Under the pieces are notes generated by a model. The model worked only from the letters and a program-made list of their open reading frames with translations. It did not search any database and was not told the DNA's origin. Below are positions 22,021 to 34,102 of a stretch of 64,000 nt of DNA, piece after piece. Origin of the DNA: Henckelia pumila (lineage: Eukaryota > Streptophyta > Magnoliopsida > Lamiales > Gesneriaceae). Each line of letters begins with the position of its first letter. The first letter of the stretch is position 1. The position numbers and the translations under genes were made by a program. The stretch spans positions 16,062,763 to 16,126,762 of the forward strand of contig NC_133122.1 of the NCBI RefSeq assembly GCF_033568475.1, in the 5' to 3' direction.

Positions 22021-23716
22021 TATGCAAGCCGGCAAGGCTAAACACATCAACAAGCAAATTCCAACGTCGCAAAAATATCAATACAGATACACGGGGCATC
22101 TCCCCGGCAAATAAAAGACTCCAATAATAATATATAATAACTGGGAACTCACAACGACTCAATACCCTCCCTTGGCTCCACTGGCAGATGTACCACCAGA
22201 GGCAACAGAACCACCTGTATTACCTGCCATGGCAATAACAACAAAACCACAGCAGTCCCGAGGGACAGGGGTCAAACTCCAGTACGAAGATCAAATAAAT
22301 TACAGCAAAATAAATTATATGTAAAACAACTAATGCAATGCAAGTGAATGGTACCAAGGAACATCGGATATCAAAATCTGGATCCAAAGAACAATAGCTA
22401 ATATGTGGCCACCTGTGCTAGGGGACAGTTCAAACACTGCACGGCCCTGCATCAGTACGCGTCAAAGGGGACAGTCTGCAGAACTGCGCGGCCCTTACGC
22501 TAGCATCAGATTTCTAGACAACTCATTAAAGAGTGGATAACAATCTCAGGAATAAGAGAATAATGGCTCAATATGAATGCAATGCATCATTCATCACAAT
22601 CATCATATAAAACATATAAACAAGCCAATACCTCAAATAGCAATTAGACATTTTACATATCCTCATAAAGGCTGTAAGATAGCGATCAATCCGTACTTTA
22701 ATTGCCAAATAATTACCAAAGTAATTTTTACAAACTTGGTGCAATCCTAATTACTTCAAACCTGAGGCAATTATCATTTCCATCAATTCTAACATATATT
22801 TCAACTTCCAAACAATTTAAATATTCAATCCTAGGGTCAAAAATATCCAAATTAATATTCTGAAAAATTCCGATAAATTTCCAAAAATTCCAGAATTATT
22901 ATATATTAATTCTAAGGTATTCCAAGACCCAAACATTCAATAATTCAACACAATAATTCGAAAATCCCTAATATACACATACTGAATTTTCGAAATAAAT
23001 TCCAGAAAAATAGGAAATTCGATCTATACCTCAAATCGGATCAAATATAGCACCTACAACCAACAAATAATCATATATCAATTATTTGGATTTGAATTCA
23101 AACAAAAATTCCCCAATTCAAACCCTAACTCGAAATATACCTCAAGACTTCGAATTAAAGGTCTAAACGACTGGAATAATACTCCTCCTAACCACGGCGG
23201 CGATCGACGGCAGCAGGGGCGGCGAACGGCGGAGTCGATCGGAAATTGGGTTTTCAAAAAGTGTAAGAAAAGCTTACAAAATTGGTATCAAAAGAAAGCT
23301 CTCGTCGCGATGATTCCGGAACTACACTCGGAATAATTTTTGGAGCAACGACGGAGGAGATATCGCCGGTCAAAGGCAACGAAAATGAAAAGAAAAGAAG
23401 AAGGAAGAGGAGAACAGAGTGCACGGCCGAGAGAGAGGATTGTGAGGAGAGAGAAATGATTTTATGCGTGTATGTATATCCATGTGTGTATTTCTTTAAT
23501 TGAGTCTAAAACTTGACCCGGTTAAATTAATTCCAACTCTTGTGTGCCATAAAAATTTAAATATGTATTTTAATACAGTCTATACACCGGTATTTTTTAA
23601 TACATATTTTTAACACACAATTTAATTATCTGGCTTAATTATTTTAATTCACCACTTTAAAATAATTATTATCAAATTTAGCCAAATAATAAGGTAATTA
23701 GTATCGGGTCCTTACA
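22021..23716 (-). repeat. LTR of element A, 5' fragment
   Basis: Continuation of the LTR beyond nested element B. The minus strand begins TGTAAGGACCCGATAC, matching the inverted terminal CCCTCACA at 2975. No protein-coding content is visible: short open frames such as 23282-23503 are low-complexity, Lys/Arg/Glu-rich and lack family motifs. GC-rich patches occur near 22400-22500 and 23190-23240. Confidence 0.8.
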
Positions 23717-24372
23717 AAATGGCCCCGCCATTTTTAACAGACTGTATTGTAACTCAGTAATCCGATTAAGACTATTTACATTTAGTTTCCCTAAGGCCTC
23801 AGAAGGTAGAGTATGGTTACTCCTTTCTACTTCTTCAATGCGTTCTAGTAAATCATGTTCATGACTTACTAATTTCAACTGTTGCTTCTTCCTCTGTCTG
23901 TGAACAGAGTTTTCGAATCTGATTAAGGGATTGTTCCTTATCCAATTCTCTTGGTTTTCCATTTAGTAGAATTCTTATTGAATCCTCCAAGTCTTTTCTT
24001 TTGCCATGAACTCTATTCCTTTTTCAAGGCATTTTCATAGTTTTTGGTCCTCCAGAAATTATAGACCAAGAATGAGTTGATCCATTTCTTTTCCTGGAAT
24101 TCCCCAGATTTGAACTTCCAATTCTCCAATATTTATCACTCCTTGGTAAGTTTCTTTTTCATGTTGTTCCAAATAGTAAATCGAGTTACAAGGGAACAAG
24201 TTCCGATGACTTGTAATTTCGAATACTATTTTTACTTCTTTCCATCCTTCTGGAGTTCTAAGTTTTCCTATTATAGAAAACTCTTTTTATTTTGGTGGAA
24301 TTTCTTGAATAGGAGATTTGTCCCATCTCCTGCTTGTCATGCTGTCTCCTTGGAAAGATAACCTTCGGGGTT
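23717..24372 (-). pseudogene. EPRV1 sequence downstream of the movement core
   Basis: Short broken frames, the longest at 23678-23962 (ENQENWIRNNPLIRFENS, then a Leu/Glu-rich helix HDLLERIEEVERSN). Stops occur every few tens of codons. It probably encodes the C-terminal part of the movement polyprotein; its coiled-coil character is the only visible property. The reading extends about 40 bases into the LTR of element A by chance. Confidence 0.5.
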
Positions 24373-25265
24373 CTATTTTAAGGTCTCTGTATAGAACCGG
24401 TCTGTCTTGAATTGAATGTCTGTTTCCTGAATTAAAGAAAACTCGATTCTTTCCGGGTATATTGTTTGAGAAACTTTCCCAAAGATCTCTGGAATTTCAA
24501 TGAACCCATTTCTAATAAATAATTCAGAATGGTGAGTATTAGAAAGAACATAAGAAATTTGATACGTAATAGAATATGGTCTATTACCTTCCTTCATTAG
24601 TCTTTTTTCCTTGAAGTTTTGATGCAAAGTCAAGGCTCGACTAAAATCTCTATCAGCTAAATTGTAGGCTATTCTTGGATAAATAACTCCCACAATTTTT
24701 CTGCACATAAATTTCCCGAGATAGTTCCTAGAATCGCATCTTGTATATTTTCCATTCTTTTATCGCATACTACGATATCTATGGGTGAATCTATTCCCTC
24801 TTTAAAAGTAGTCTTGATCATAATCTGGATTGCTCCAATATGAATCCAAGACATTGTCTTTGCTACTTCTGCTTTTAATTTCTGTAATTCTTCTCGAATT
24901 TCTTCAAAGGGAATTAACTTCATTTCAATTTGATTACTGGTTAATTCCATAGGGATCGTCATTTCCCTTCTAGATACCTTATAAATCAAATTATGTCTTT
25001 TTTGTCTTAGCCCTAGGTTTCCTAAGACTCTTTCAACTTGTCCTGCCGAAAATCCTTGGTACTTCTGTAATGTTGGATTTTCTCTCATAATCCTTTGGAC
25101 CATATTATGAGATATCGTGGTTTGGCTAAAGAACCCAGCCAAACTTTCATGTGTTTCATGGCGAAATACTTCCTCTTTACTCTGATTCTGATTCATTCTC
25201 AGAAACTTTTCGACTAAACAATATCTCTTCTTCGTATATGCTTTCATCTGAGGGGATATTCTCAA
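24373..25265 (-). pseudogene. EPRV1 movement protein (30K-like), frameshifted
   Basis: The first part (24669-25265) holds the conserved movement-protein core SWIHIGAIQIMIKTTF and KEGIDSPIDIVVCDKR, then DAILGTISGNLC. The frame breaks at 24669-24708 and the C-terminal half continues in another frame (24373-24708), with YPRIAYNLADRDFSRAL and PYSITYQISYVLSNTHHS. The same core occurs in EPRV2. Movement proteins form tubules or modify plasmodesmata for cell-to-cell spread. Two overlapping pieces with one frameshift argue for decay rather than a programmed event. Confidence 0.8.
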
Positions 25266-25299
25266 ATTGATATACTTGGACTAGATCTTGAAAGAAGAC

Positions 25300-26226
25300 C
25301 GCATCATCCATATCTGGTGTTGCTTCAAAGAGTTTAACTCCTTTTTTCTCGTTTTCTGGACAATTTGTAGATATATGTCCTCTTGCTCCACATGTCCAGC
25401 AGTTGCAATCCTTGAAACTTTCACTTGCTCTTGTATGAGTTCTTCTGAAAGTTCTTCTTGATGGTGTTCTTCCCCTGCTTTGTGATGAGCCTATTGCTGG
25501 GGATGTTCTTGTAGGTCCACTTCTTCTACCTGATCTATAGGATCTGGCCTTTTTTTTGGACCAAAATGTTCTTGGTTTTCAAGAACTTTTCATTCTTTAT
25601 TATAGAGATTATTTCTGAATTTCTTCCTTTTAAATCTCTGTGATCTGTTTCCAATGATCATTGGAAGATCATTTTCTCTACAAGACAAAGGTGTACGCTT
25701 ATCTATACCCCTTATTTTCTTATAGTTCTTCTGTAATGCTGCCATATGACACCATTCTGCTAATTTTCCTTTCAAAAAAGAGGCACGTCTTGCCAATGTA
25801 TCAAGATTGCCTGGAACATATTCTTTAATCAGCATTTCTCTCCAGGGACTTGGCATTTTTGCAAAAAATAGCTGAATAGCTATATTTTCCTCGACTCCCG
25901 AATTCCATCTGTATTTAGTGAATAACATAATGTATTCATCAACTAAGCAGATATCATGTAACTCGAGGCTATAAAGATCTTGAGTATATCTTCTCTTTTT
26001 CTTTGTATCTTGATTATTGAAATAGTTCACCCCTATGAATTGTGCTTTAAATAGGGTGGCCATTCTTTCTCCAATCTCGCTGAGGGATTCTCCTGCTAAG
26101 ATTGATTCCTTAGTTTCTGGCATAGTCATCTCCCATGCGATCTTAACAGATCCCATTAAACTCATTTCTAGAAGTTTAATTAATCCTTTTTTATTGAGAT
26201 CTAATGTCCTTGCTGCTATTCTTATA
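25300..26226 (-). pseudogene. EPRV1 coat protein (capsid) with CCHC zinc knuckle, degenerate
   Basis: The open part 25590-26165 encodes a capsid-like domain (MGSVKIAWEMTMPETK, later KMPSPWREMLIKEYV) followed by a basic run (RSQRFKRKKFRNN). After further breaks, CNCWTCGARGHISTNC at about 25359-25408 is the CX2CX4HX4C knuckle typical of pararetrovirus coat proteins. The upstream end is cut by the LARD. The domain would coat the viral DNA; here it is non-functional as read. Confidence 0.75.
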
Positions 26227-26655
26227 TGTTACGCCCCAAAATTATCTTAATGGACTTTATTTGAGATAATCAAAGATTTTAGAAGTAGAGGGCCGATTCG
26301 ATTTTGATCAGGGACTAGAATGCAATTTTTGGAATTTTCAGGGAATAAAATGCAAAAATGGGTTTTGTTAGATATTTATAATGGATTTGACTTGGTCTCC
26401 TCCATTCTCTCCTCCCCCATCTCGCCTTCTTCCTCCATTGTTGAGAGGAAAGTGAGTTTCAAGCTTTGGAATTCTCCGTTTTTGTCGATCCGTTCGTTGG
26501 AATTTATTTCTGAAGGCAGATTAGCGATCACGTCTGCGAGAGCTTCGTTCTATAGTAAGTTTTTCTTCGATCAGCTAGACTTCTATTTTCGGATGTTGTT
26601 ACAATCGATTGATTTTGGAGTATGTTGATCTTGGTAGAGTTCTGATCGTTTATTC

Positions 26656-28125
26656 TCTGTCGGTTTTGAAATAGAGCGTCGTTCGGAATTGTTTTGATTT
26701 TTGGAAGATTATTTCGAAAATGGAGATTTAGATTTGAAGGATTTGAATTGTTTTGATGATATTGAGATGATTATGAGTTTATTGAATTGATATCTTGCTG
26801 TCTGCGTTTCCGGTTTGATCAGTTTTTAGCCGTTATGCCGTCAGTTTGAGTTTTGGTCATCGTTCAATATTTTGATCGTATCGAGTTTTATTGAGCTTTT
26901 GGATGTCGATATTGATCCTATTGACTTCTTATGATAGATTGAATTGAAGTCAGCAGAGTTGCGAGGTAGCAGCTTTGGTCAGTTGGAAGATTGAAGTCGG
27001 TATAGTATCGTTTTTCTTATTTATCGATTGAAGAAGTTGATTGAGTTTCGAATGAATTTATTTGGATATTGATTATTATCCTTATTATTAATTTTTAGAT
27101 TTCAGTACCTTCGAAGAGAATAAGGTAAAAGACGACTTAGACTTGAATGGAACGATTAACTCGAATCCGACTTGATTCGAGTGTTCCGAAGAAATCACAT
27201 ACTTGCTTGATTGAATGTTTATTTGAATGCATGAGATTATATATGCATTTATATTGACGAAATCATGTTTGAATGATTATTTGAATTGATGAATGAAAGC
27301 ATGATGGAATACTTATATGAACTGATGATTGAAATGATATTAGAATGCATGAGATGACATATGCATTCATATTGAGCCTTGATTCATTTCTCTGTCGGTT
27401 TTGAAATAGAGCGTCGTTCGGAATTGTTTTGATTTTTGGAAGATTATTTCGAAAATGGAGATTTAGATTTGAAGGATTTGAATTGTTTTGATGATATTGA
27501 GATGATTATGAGTTTATTGAATTGATATCTTGCTGTCTGCGTTTCCGGTTTGATCAGTTTTTAGCCGTTATGCCGTCAGTTTGAGTTTTGGTCATCGTTC
27601 AATATTTTGATCGTATCGAGTTTTATTGAGCTTTTGGATGTCGATATTGATCCTATTGACTTCTTATGATAGATTGAATTGAAGTCAGCAGAGTTGCGAG
27701 GTAGAAGCTTTGGTTAGTTGGAAGATTGAAGTCGGTATAGTATCGTTTTTCTTATTTATCGATTGAAGAAGTTGATTGAGTTTCGAATGAATTTATTTGG
27801 ATATTGATTATTATCCTTATTATTAATTTTTAGATTTCAGTACCTTCGAAGAGAATAAGGTAAAAGACGACTTAGACTTGAATGGAACGATTAACTCGAA
27901 TCCGACTTGATTCGAGTGTTCCGAAGAAATCACATACTTGCTTGATTGAATGTTTATTTGAATGCATGAGATTATATATGCATTTATATTGACAAAATCA
28001 TGTTTGAATGATTATTTGAATTGATGAATGAAAGCATGATGGAATACTTATATGAACTGATGATTGAAATGATATTAGAATGCATGAGATGACATATGCA
28101 TTCATATTGAGCCTTGATTCATTTC
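26656..28125 (+). repeat. 735-bp tandem duplication within the LARD 5' LTR
   Basis: Two units, 26656-27390 and 27391-28125, each starting TCTGTCGGTTTTG and ending TTGATTCATTTC. They differ at only a few positions (for example GTAGCAGC versus GTAGAAGC). The second LTR has one unit, so the duplication is younger than the insertion or was gained during replication. Confidence 0.9.
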
Positions 28126-28889
28126 AATTTGATTAGATGATCTAGAGATTGTAGTTGAGTGACTTGGTTGGAGATTTTATCCCTTTTCAAATAAACTCTC
28201 TATAATGCTCTGGAGTCTAGAGGATTAAAATATGCCTCGTCCACCTCGAGAGGGGAGTTCGGTGTGATTGTTGGATATTTTAATCTCGGGATCCCAAACC
28301 GAAGAAAGAAAGAAAGAAGAATTTCATTTGATTATCTGAGTCTGATAATCCAGAAGTTTTAAAGACATGCATATCATTTTAATTCAGTACTTGAATGAAT
28401 TACTTGAATTGATCTTGATGTGATAGATAATTGGGCGTTCATACATGTCTTGACGTGATTTATATCTGAAGTTGATATATAAGATGGATTTGTTGTGTAT
28501 CATGATTGATATGTTTGATTGATATGCATGATAATCTCTTTTACTGGGAATATCAATTCTCACCGGATTATCCGGCTGTTGTCTTTGTTTGTATGTGTAC
28601 TTGGCAACAGGTGGGGCAGGACCGAGTCAGAGATCGCATGGCTAGGTGGACGAGTTGATAGAGTGAGGTCTTGTGGTTTTAAAAGTCGAATATGTAATCG
28701 AACGTAGATTTTATTCGAACTCGTTTTGTATCAGTTATGGAACTAAGATTGATGCATGTTCCAATAGTTTGAGTTTGTATGACTCTATAACTACCTTGTA
28801 TTGATTATGAATGTAGAATGGATTTAGTTTTGGAAGTTTTAAAATTGATTAGAGTTGAGAAAACTTTGTTTTCTTTTCTGCAGAATTGT

Positions 28890-29076
28890 GCCTCTCGATC
28901 GGTTGAATCTTACCGATCGAGCGAGCACCTCCTGAGCTGAGGCAGAAAGTTTAAAGTTTTTGTGCCGCTCGATCGGTAAGTTTTGACCGATCGAGCGGCG
29001 AGCTTTTGTAAGTCTCGGCAAAGACTGGATTATTTATGGCCCGCTCGATCGGTAAAGTTCTACCGATCGAGCGAGC
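28890..29076 (+). repeat. Three GATCGGT hairpins in the LARD LTR
   Basis: Each is CTCGATCGGT, a short loop, then ACCGATCGAG (for example 28895-28922, 28964-28997, 29042-29070). The arms are perfect over 10 or more bases. The same trio recurs in the second LTR at about 32890-33075. Confidence 0.85.
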
Positions 29077-29167
29077 ATCCTTTAAAAAAAATTGCTTCTA
29101 ATCTTGGATCTTGTATGCTTTATTATTGTTTATCCCGAGATTAGATGTTTAGAATCGAGGTCTCACA

Positions 29168-30960
29168 TTAAGTGGTATCAGAGAGATAAGATTCTTGGAC
29201 TGAACTAGAGTGAGCGGGTAGATCGAGTCCGCTTGAATTGGCTTCTCGCATGTGTTTGAGTTATTTAATTGATTTATTAAATTCAATGCGAGCATGCTTT
29301 ATGATTGAGAATTATTTGAATTACTTGGATATGTGATTTAAATTTTAAATCATGAATTAATTGAGATACGAACTGTTTCGAGTTACTGGTTGCATTGAAT
29401 ACTCTAGAGATCGAATGAGTATGTCGAGCTGAGGTTGTTGGACACCGGATAGATGTATTGAGATGTTATCTGAGTATCGTTGAGCGAGTGATGGAATACT
29501 CCGTTAAGAATTCTCGATTCTAAGAATTCTTGATTATTATGTAGATTGACTGATGTTACAGAATAGTATGAACGAACTCTCGAAGCTTTACAGTTGATGT
29601 TTTGAATTGTAACCTGAACTGGTTGATGTGCCAGTGGTTATTGAACGACTGAAGTTGTTCAGAATGAACTTCTAGTTTGGTCCCGATTGTCAGAACGAGT
29701 TCGACACTGAATGGAGATCCGAATTTTATCTTCAGGAAGTTCGTGAAGAGAATTTTTCTCAGAATCATTTCCGAATTGAGGTACGCCCGTTTTGAACTTT
29801 TGACAGGCCGTTTGTTTTGATGAATACTCCTGTATTGTTGAAGAATTTTCTGTTGACCGAATCTCTCAGAAGTATTAGTTGAAATTAGGAATTCTTATTG
29901 ATGAATTTCTTGCTTTCTGGATATGAGAATTGAACTGATCGTTCAGAGCCTTCTACAATCTTTTCAAAATTGTATGCCGATCAGTTGTAGACTAATCTCG
30001 ATGTTCGAAATTCTGATTGAACCGAATGAATTTCTTTGATCTTATTATCTGTTGATGAAATTTCTGATTATCCGTTCTTCTGTATTCTGAGTTTTAGTAC
30101 TGATGATCTTGCAGTACTTGGTTTTCTTCTTATTGAGAATTCCAATTTGAATCTTTTTAACTGAAGGGTGAATGCAGCAACTGATGTTTAGAACCGAAGA
30201 ATTTGTTCTTATTTTATCTACTGTCTGATTTTGATTGACCGATAGATAGGATCCGTTACAGTTATATGTACAGAATGATTATGATGAAGAGGAGAGAATT
30301 GATATCTTGTCAAAGGTTGTCAGATGTCATGAATTGCCGAAGTCTGTCAGTCTAGACAGAGATTCTTGAGGTAATTGTTCTTTCGGCATAGAATTCGAAG
30401 AGAATTTTGTTGTTGATTTCATCTATTTTCGATTCAATACCCTCAGAACGACGTACAGCCAGATCAGATGAGTCGAACTTTAGAAGAATTGCATTGAGTA
30501 GTAGTGCTCGACTTAGCACTAGTTGACAGAATTCTTGTTGTTTGTGGAAATTTCGTGCAACGACAAAGTTTGACGAGTTATTGGAGACACATTATAGAAG
30601 TTGTATGAGGAGAAATGAAGATCTCCTTCCTTTTGAGATGAACTTTCTGTGTCTCTTGAGTTAGAATGAAAGATGATTCGAATTGTGTCTGAGTTTAGAA
30701 GAATTTTCTGACGACGATGAGTTGACTTTTGGTAGATGGACGGAGTGTTGATGAAATAATCAACTAGAGTTTCTGACATTCTCTGATTGATTGAGATGTC
30801 GAACTGTTTGAGACGAACGATTCAGAGTTAGATTGAAGGCAGATTCTGGACTTAGTTCCGAGATGTAAATTCTTATTGCAGTCCTTTGATTCATGCCTCG
30901 ACCTTGTGATAGAATCATGTTTGATTTCGAGGACGAAATCGATTCTTAGAGGGGGAGAAT
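29168..30960 (+). other. LARD internal region, non-coding
   Basis: Primer site at 29173-29185, then about 1.75 kb of AT-rich sequence with frequent stops in all frames; the longest minus-strand frames (about 60-86 codons) show no family motif. The 3' end carries a short remnant resembling the end of a Gypsy polyprotein (TTCGAGGACGAAATC before the purine tract). Confidence 0.7.
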
Positions 30961-33172
30961 TGTAACGCCCCAAAATTATCTTAATGGAATTTATTTGAGA
31001 TAATCAGAGATTTTAGAAGTCGAGGGCCGATTCGATTTTGATCAGGGACTAGAATGCAATTTTTGGAATTTTTAAGGACTAAAATGCAAAAATGGGTTTT
31101 GTTAGATATTTATAAGGGATTTGACTTGGTCTCCTCCATTCTCTCCTCCCCCATCTCGCCTTTTTCCTCCATTGTTGAGAGGAAAGTGAGTTTCAAGCTT
31201 TGGAATTCTCCGTTTTTGTCGATCCGTCCGTTGGAATTTATTTCTGAAGGCAGATTAGCGATCACGTCTGCGAGAGCTTCATTCTATAGTAAGTTTTTCT
31301 TCGATCAGCTAGACTTCTATTTTCGGATGTTGTTAGAATCGATTGATTTTGGAGTATGTTGATCTTGGCAGAGTTCTGATCGTTTATTCTCTGTCGGTTT
31401 TGAAATAGAGCGTCGTTCAGAATTGTTTTGATTTTTGGAAGATTATTTCAAAAATGGAGATTTTAGATTTGAAGGATTTGAATTGTTTTGATGATATTGA
31501 GATGATTATGAGTTTATTGAATTGATATATTGCTGTCTGCATTTCCGGTTTGATCAGTTTTTAGCCGTTATGCCGTCAGTTTGAGTTTTGGTCATCGTTC
31601 AATATTTTGATCGTATCGAGTTTGATTGAGCTTTTGGATGTCGATATTGATCCTATTGACTTCTTATGATAGATTGAATTGAAGTCAGCAGAGTTGCGAG
31701 GTAGCAGCTTTGGTCAGTTGGAAGATTGAAGTCGGTATAGTATCGTTTTTCTTATTTATCGATTGAAGAAGTTGATTGAGTTTCAAATGAATTTGTTTGG
31801 ATATTGATTATTATCCTTATTATTGATTTTCAGATTTCAGTACCTTCGAAGAGAATAAGGTAAAAGACGACTTAGACTTGAATGGAACGATTAACTCGAA
31901 TCCGATTTGATTCGAGTGTTCCGAAAAAATCACATACTTGCTTGATTGAATGTTTATTTGAATGCATGAGATTATATATGCATTTATATTGACGAAATCA
32001 TGTTTGAATGATTATTTGAATTGATGAATGAAAGCATGATGGAATGCTTATATGAACTGATGATTGAAATGATATTAGAATGCATGAGATGACATATGCA
32101 TTCATATTGAGCCTTGATTCATTTCAATTTGATTAGACGATCTAGAGATTGTAGTTGAGTGACTTGGTTGGAGATTTTATACCTTGTCAAATAAACTCTC
32201 TATAATGCTCTGGAGTCTAGAGGATTAAAATATGCCTCGTCCACCTCAAGAGGGAAGTTCGATGTGATTGTTGGATATTTTAACCTCGGGATCCCAAATC
32301 GAAGAAAGAAAGAAAGAAGAATTCCATTTGATTATCTTAGTCTGATAATCCAGAAGTTTTAAAGACATGCATATCATTTTAATTCAGTACTTGAATGAAT
32401 TACTTGAATTGATCTTGATGTGATAGATAATTGGAAGTTCATACATGTCTTGACGTGATTTATATCTGAAGTTGATATATAAGATGGATTTGTTGTGTAT
32501 CATGATTGATATGTTTGATTGATATGCATGATAGTCTCTTTTACTGGGAATATCAATTCTCACCGGATTATCCGGCTATTGTCTTTGTTTGTATGTGTAC
32601 TTGGCAACAGGTGTGGCAGGACCGAGTCAGAGATCGCATGGCTAGGTGGATGAGTTGATAGAGTGAGGCCTTGTTGTTTTAGAAGTCGAATATGTAATCG
32701 AACATAGATTTTATTCGAACTCGTTTTGTATCAGTTATGGAACTAAGATTGATGCATGTTCTAATAGTTTGAGTTTGTATGACTCTATAACTACCTTGTA
32801 TTGATTATGAATGTAGAATGGATTTAGTTTTGGAAGTTTTAGAATTGATTAGAGTTGAGAAAACTTTGTTTTCTTTTCTGCAGAATTGTGCCGCTCGATC
32901 GGTTGAATCTTACCGATCGAGCGAGTACCTCCTGAGCTGAGGCAGAAAGTTTAAAGTTTTTGTGCCGCTCGATCGGTAAGTTTTGACCGATCGAGCGGCG
33001 AGCTTTTGTAAGTCTCGGCAGAGACTGGATTATTTATGGCCCGCTCGATCGGTAAAGTTCTACCGATCGAGCGAGCATCCTTTTAAAAAAAAAAAATTGC
33101 TTCTAATCTTGGATCTTGTATGCTTTATTATTGTTTATCTCGAGATTAGATGTTTAGAATCGAGGTCTCACA
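30961..33172 (+). repeat. 3' LTR of the LARD
   Basis: Starts TGTAACGCCCC directly after the purine tract and ends GAGGTCTCACA. Clearly homologous to the first LTR with scattered substitutions and a single copy of the 735-bp unit. Confidence 0.9.
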
Positions 33173-33185
33173 TCATAGCTGACGT

Positions 33186-33890
33186 TTAATCATCTATAAG
33201 ATCTTCTCTGTTTTTGAAGTCCAAAACATCAAGGTTTAACATAACCCCATAAGGATGTATTGGATCTAAAACAGTTTTTCCGTAAGGAGTTTGATGGAGA
33301 GGGATTTTACTCCTTCTTGATCTGGTTCCTGCTGGATGTGAATTTTCTCCAACCTGGAACTCACTATGTGGTTCTTCTGTTTTAACCACATATCTTGGGT
33401 GATTTCCTATGGGTTGTTCACCCTCAGGGAAATTCATTTTTAGATCTACTACTTTGAGATTCGCAAAAAAATCCGCAAGATCTTGTAGATTCTCGAGATT
33501 TAATCTTTCTAAAGTAGTCATCAGATAGTGTTTTCTCTGATACTGTTTTTATAAGATTAATCATCATTTCATCATTGGTTAACGGTTTTTGGACCATTTT
33601 GGTTTTACCTTTATGATGTAACAAAGGTTCGGTACCAAATGAGAGTGGTAACCTTCCTCCTGTATTTCCTTTTCTAGAACCCGAAGTGTGTTCTAGATTT
33701 ATGATTTTATTTTGAAGATCCTTTAGGTTTTCAAGAATTTCTTCTTGTTTCTTAAGGATTTCTTCAATTTTTCGAGGTATTTCATACAGCTGATTGCTGT
33801 AATATTGTACCGTCTTTTGAATTTCTCTAAGATCTCCGGAGAGTTTAGAGAAATCTGGGGTAATCTCTAAAAATTAAGAGTTAGAAATCA
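33186..33890 (-). pseudogene. EPRV1 N-terminal region of the coat-protein ORF, broken
   Basis: Starts at the ATGA overlap but meets a stop six codons in. The following frame encodes a coiled-coil with regularly spaced Ile and Leu (EEILKKQEEILENLKD), then a basic stretch (HHKGKTKMVQKP). A frameshift near 33510-33530 moves the frame to the ORF at 33186-33521 (LENLQDLADFF, later DVLDFKNREDLIDD), which ends close to the LARD boundary. Sequence continues across the LARD at 26226. The coiled-coil suggests a virion- or capsid-associated function. Confidence 0.6.
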
Positions 33891-34025
33891 TTTTTTCTTT
33901 ATCTCTTCAAAATTAAAAGCATTAATCACAACATGTTGTAAGTAATCTATTGTGAATAGATTAACTTGTTTATAGGATTTCATATGAATAAAATCCTCTT
34001 GATTCAAACCTTCGTTTGAAGTCAT
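33888..34025 (-). CDS. EPRV1 small ORF after the primer site
   Basis: 45 codons from MTSNEGLNQEDF. Its stop overlaps the next ATG (ATGA), the coupling typical of compact pararetrovirus genomes. No recognised domain. The function is unknown; position recalls the small leader-proximal ORFs of other caulimovirids. Confidence 0.5.
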   Translation of the reverse strand: MTSNEGLNQEDFIHMKSYKQVNLFTIDYLQHVVINAFNFEEIKKK

Positions 34026-34102
34026 CTTAAAAAAAAATCTTCTCCTCAACAAAGAAAAGCATGAATTAACGAATAATATTATGTCTGAATAATTAACCTA
34101 AG

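Larger units (their letters stand above)
1..23716 (-). mobile_element. Gypsy LTR retrotransposon A (chromovirus-like), truncated by window edge and split by nested elements
   Basis: Minus-strand element. From its 5' end: LTR (22021-23716 plus 2975-3210), Met-tRNA primer site (2961-2972), leader, gag (from 2727), protease and reverse transcriptase running off the window at position 1. Element B (3211-22015) is inserted in the LTR and flanked by AAACA on both sides; removing B and one AAACA copy gives one LTR of about 1.93 kb that begins TGTAAGGACC and ends CCCTCACA (minus strand). The 3' LTR is outside the window, so the TSD of A cannot be checked; the next five bases after the LTR are AAATG. 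A is inserted in pararetrovirus EPRV1, whose coding sequence starts right after 23716. Confidence 0.85.
26227..29167 (+). repeat. 5' LTR of the LARD, with internal tandem duplication
   Basis: TGTTACGCCCC...AGGTCTCACA. Positions 26656-27390 are repeated at 27391-28125, nearly without change. Three short hairpins lie near its 3' end (28890-29075). The short open frame 26320-26628 has a similar counterpart in the other LTR but no recognised product. Confidence 0.88.
26227..33172 (+). mobile_element. LARD-like non-autonomous LTR element
   Basis: LTRs 26227-29167 (2941 bp) and 30961-33172 (2212 bp); the length difference is a 735-bp tandem duplication in the first. Met-tRNA-type primer site TGGTATCAGAGAG at 29173, internal region of about 1.8 kb without credible ORFs, purine tract AGAGGGGGAGAAT at 30948-30960. 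Flanks read TTATA (26222-26226) and TCATA (33173-33177), a 5-bp TSD with one change. It sits in EPRV1. Ends such as GAGGGGGAGAATTGTAACGCCCC are common in Gypsy elements, so it is likely a Gypsy derivative mobilised by a relative. Confidence 0.85.

Noticed and set aside
28519..28707. 62-codon plus frame in the LARD LTR
   Set aside because: Frame not preserved in the other LTR and no domain.
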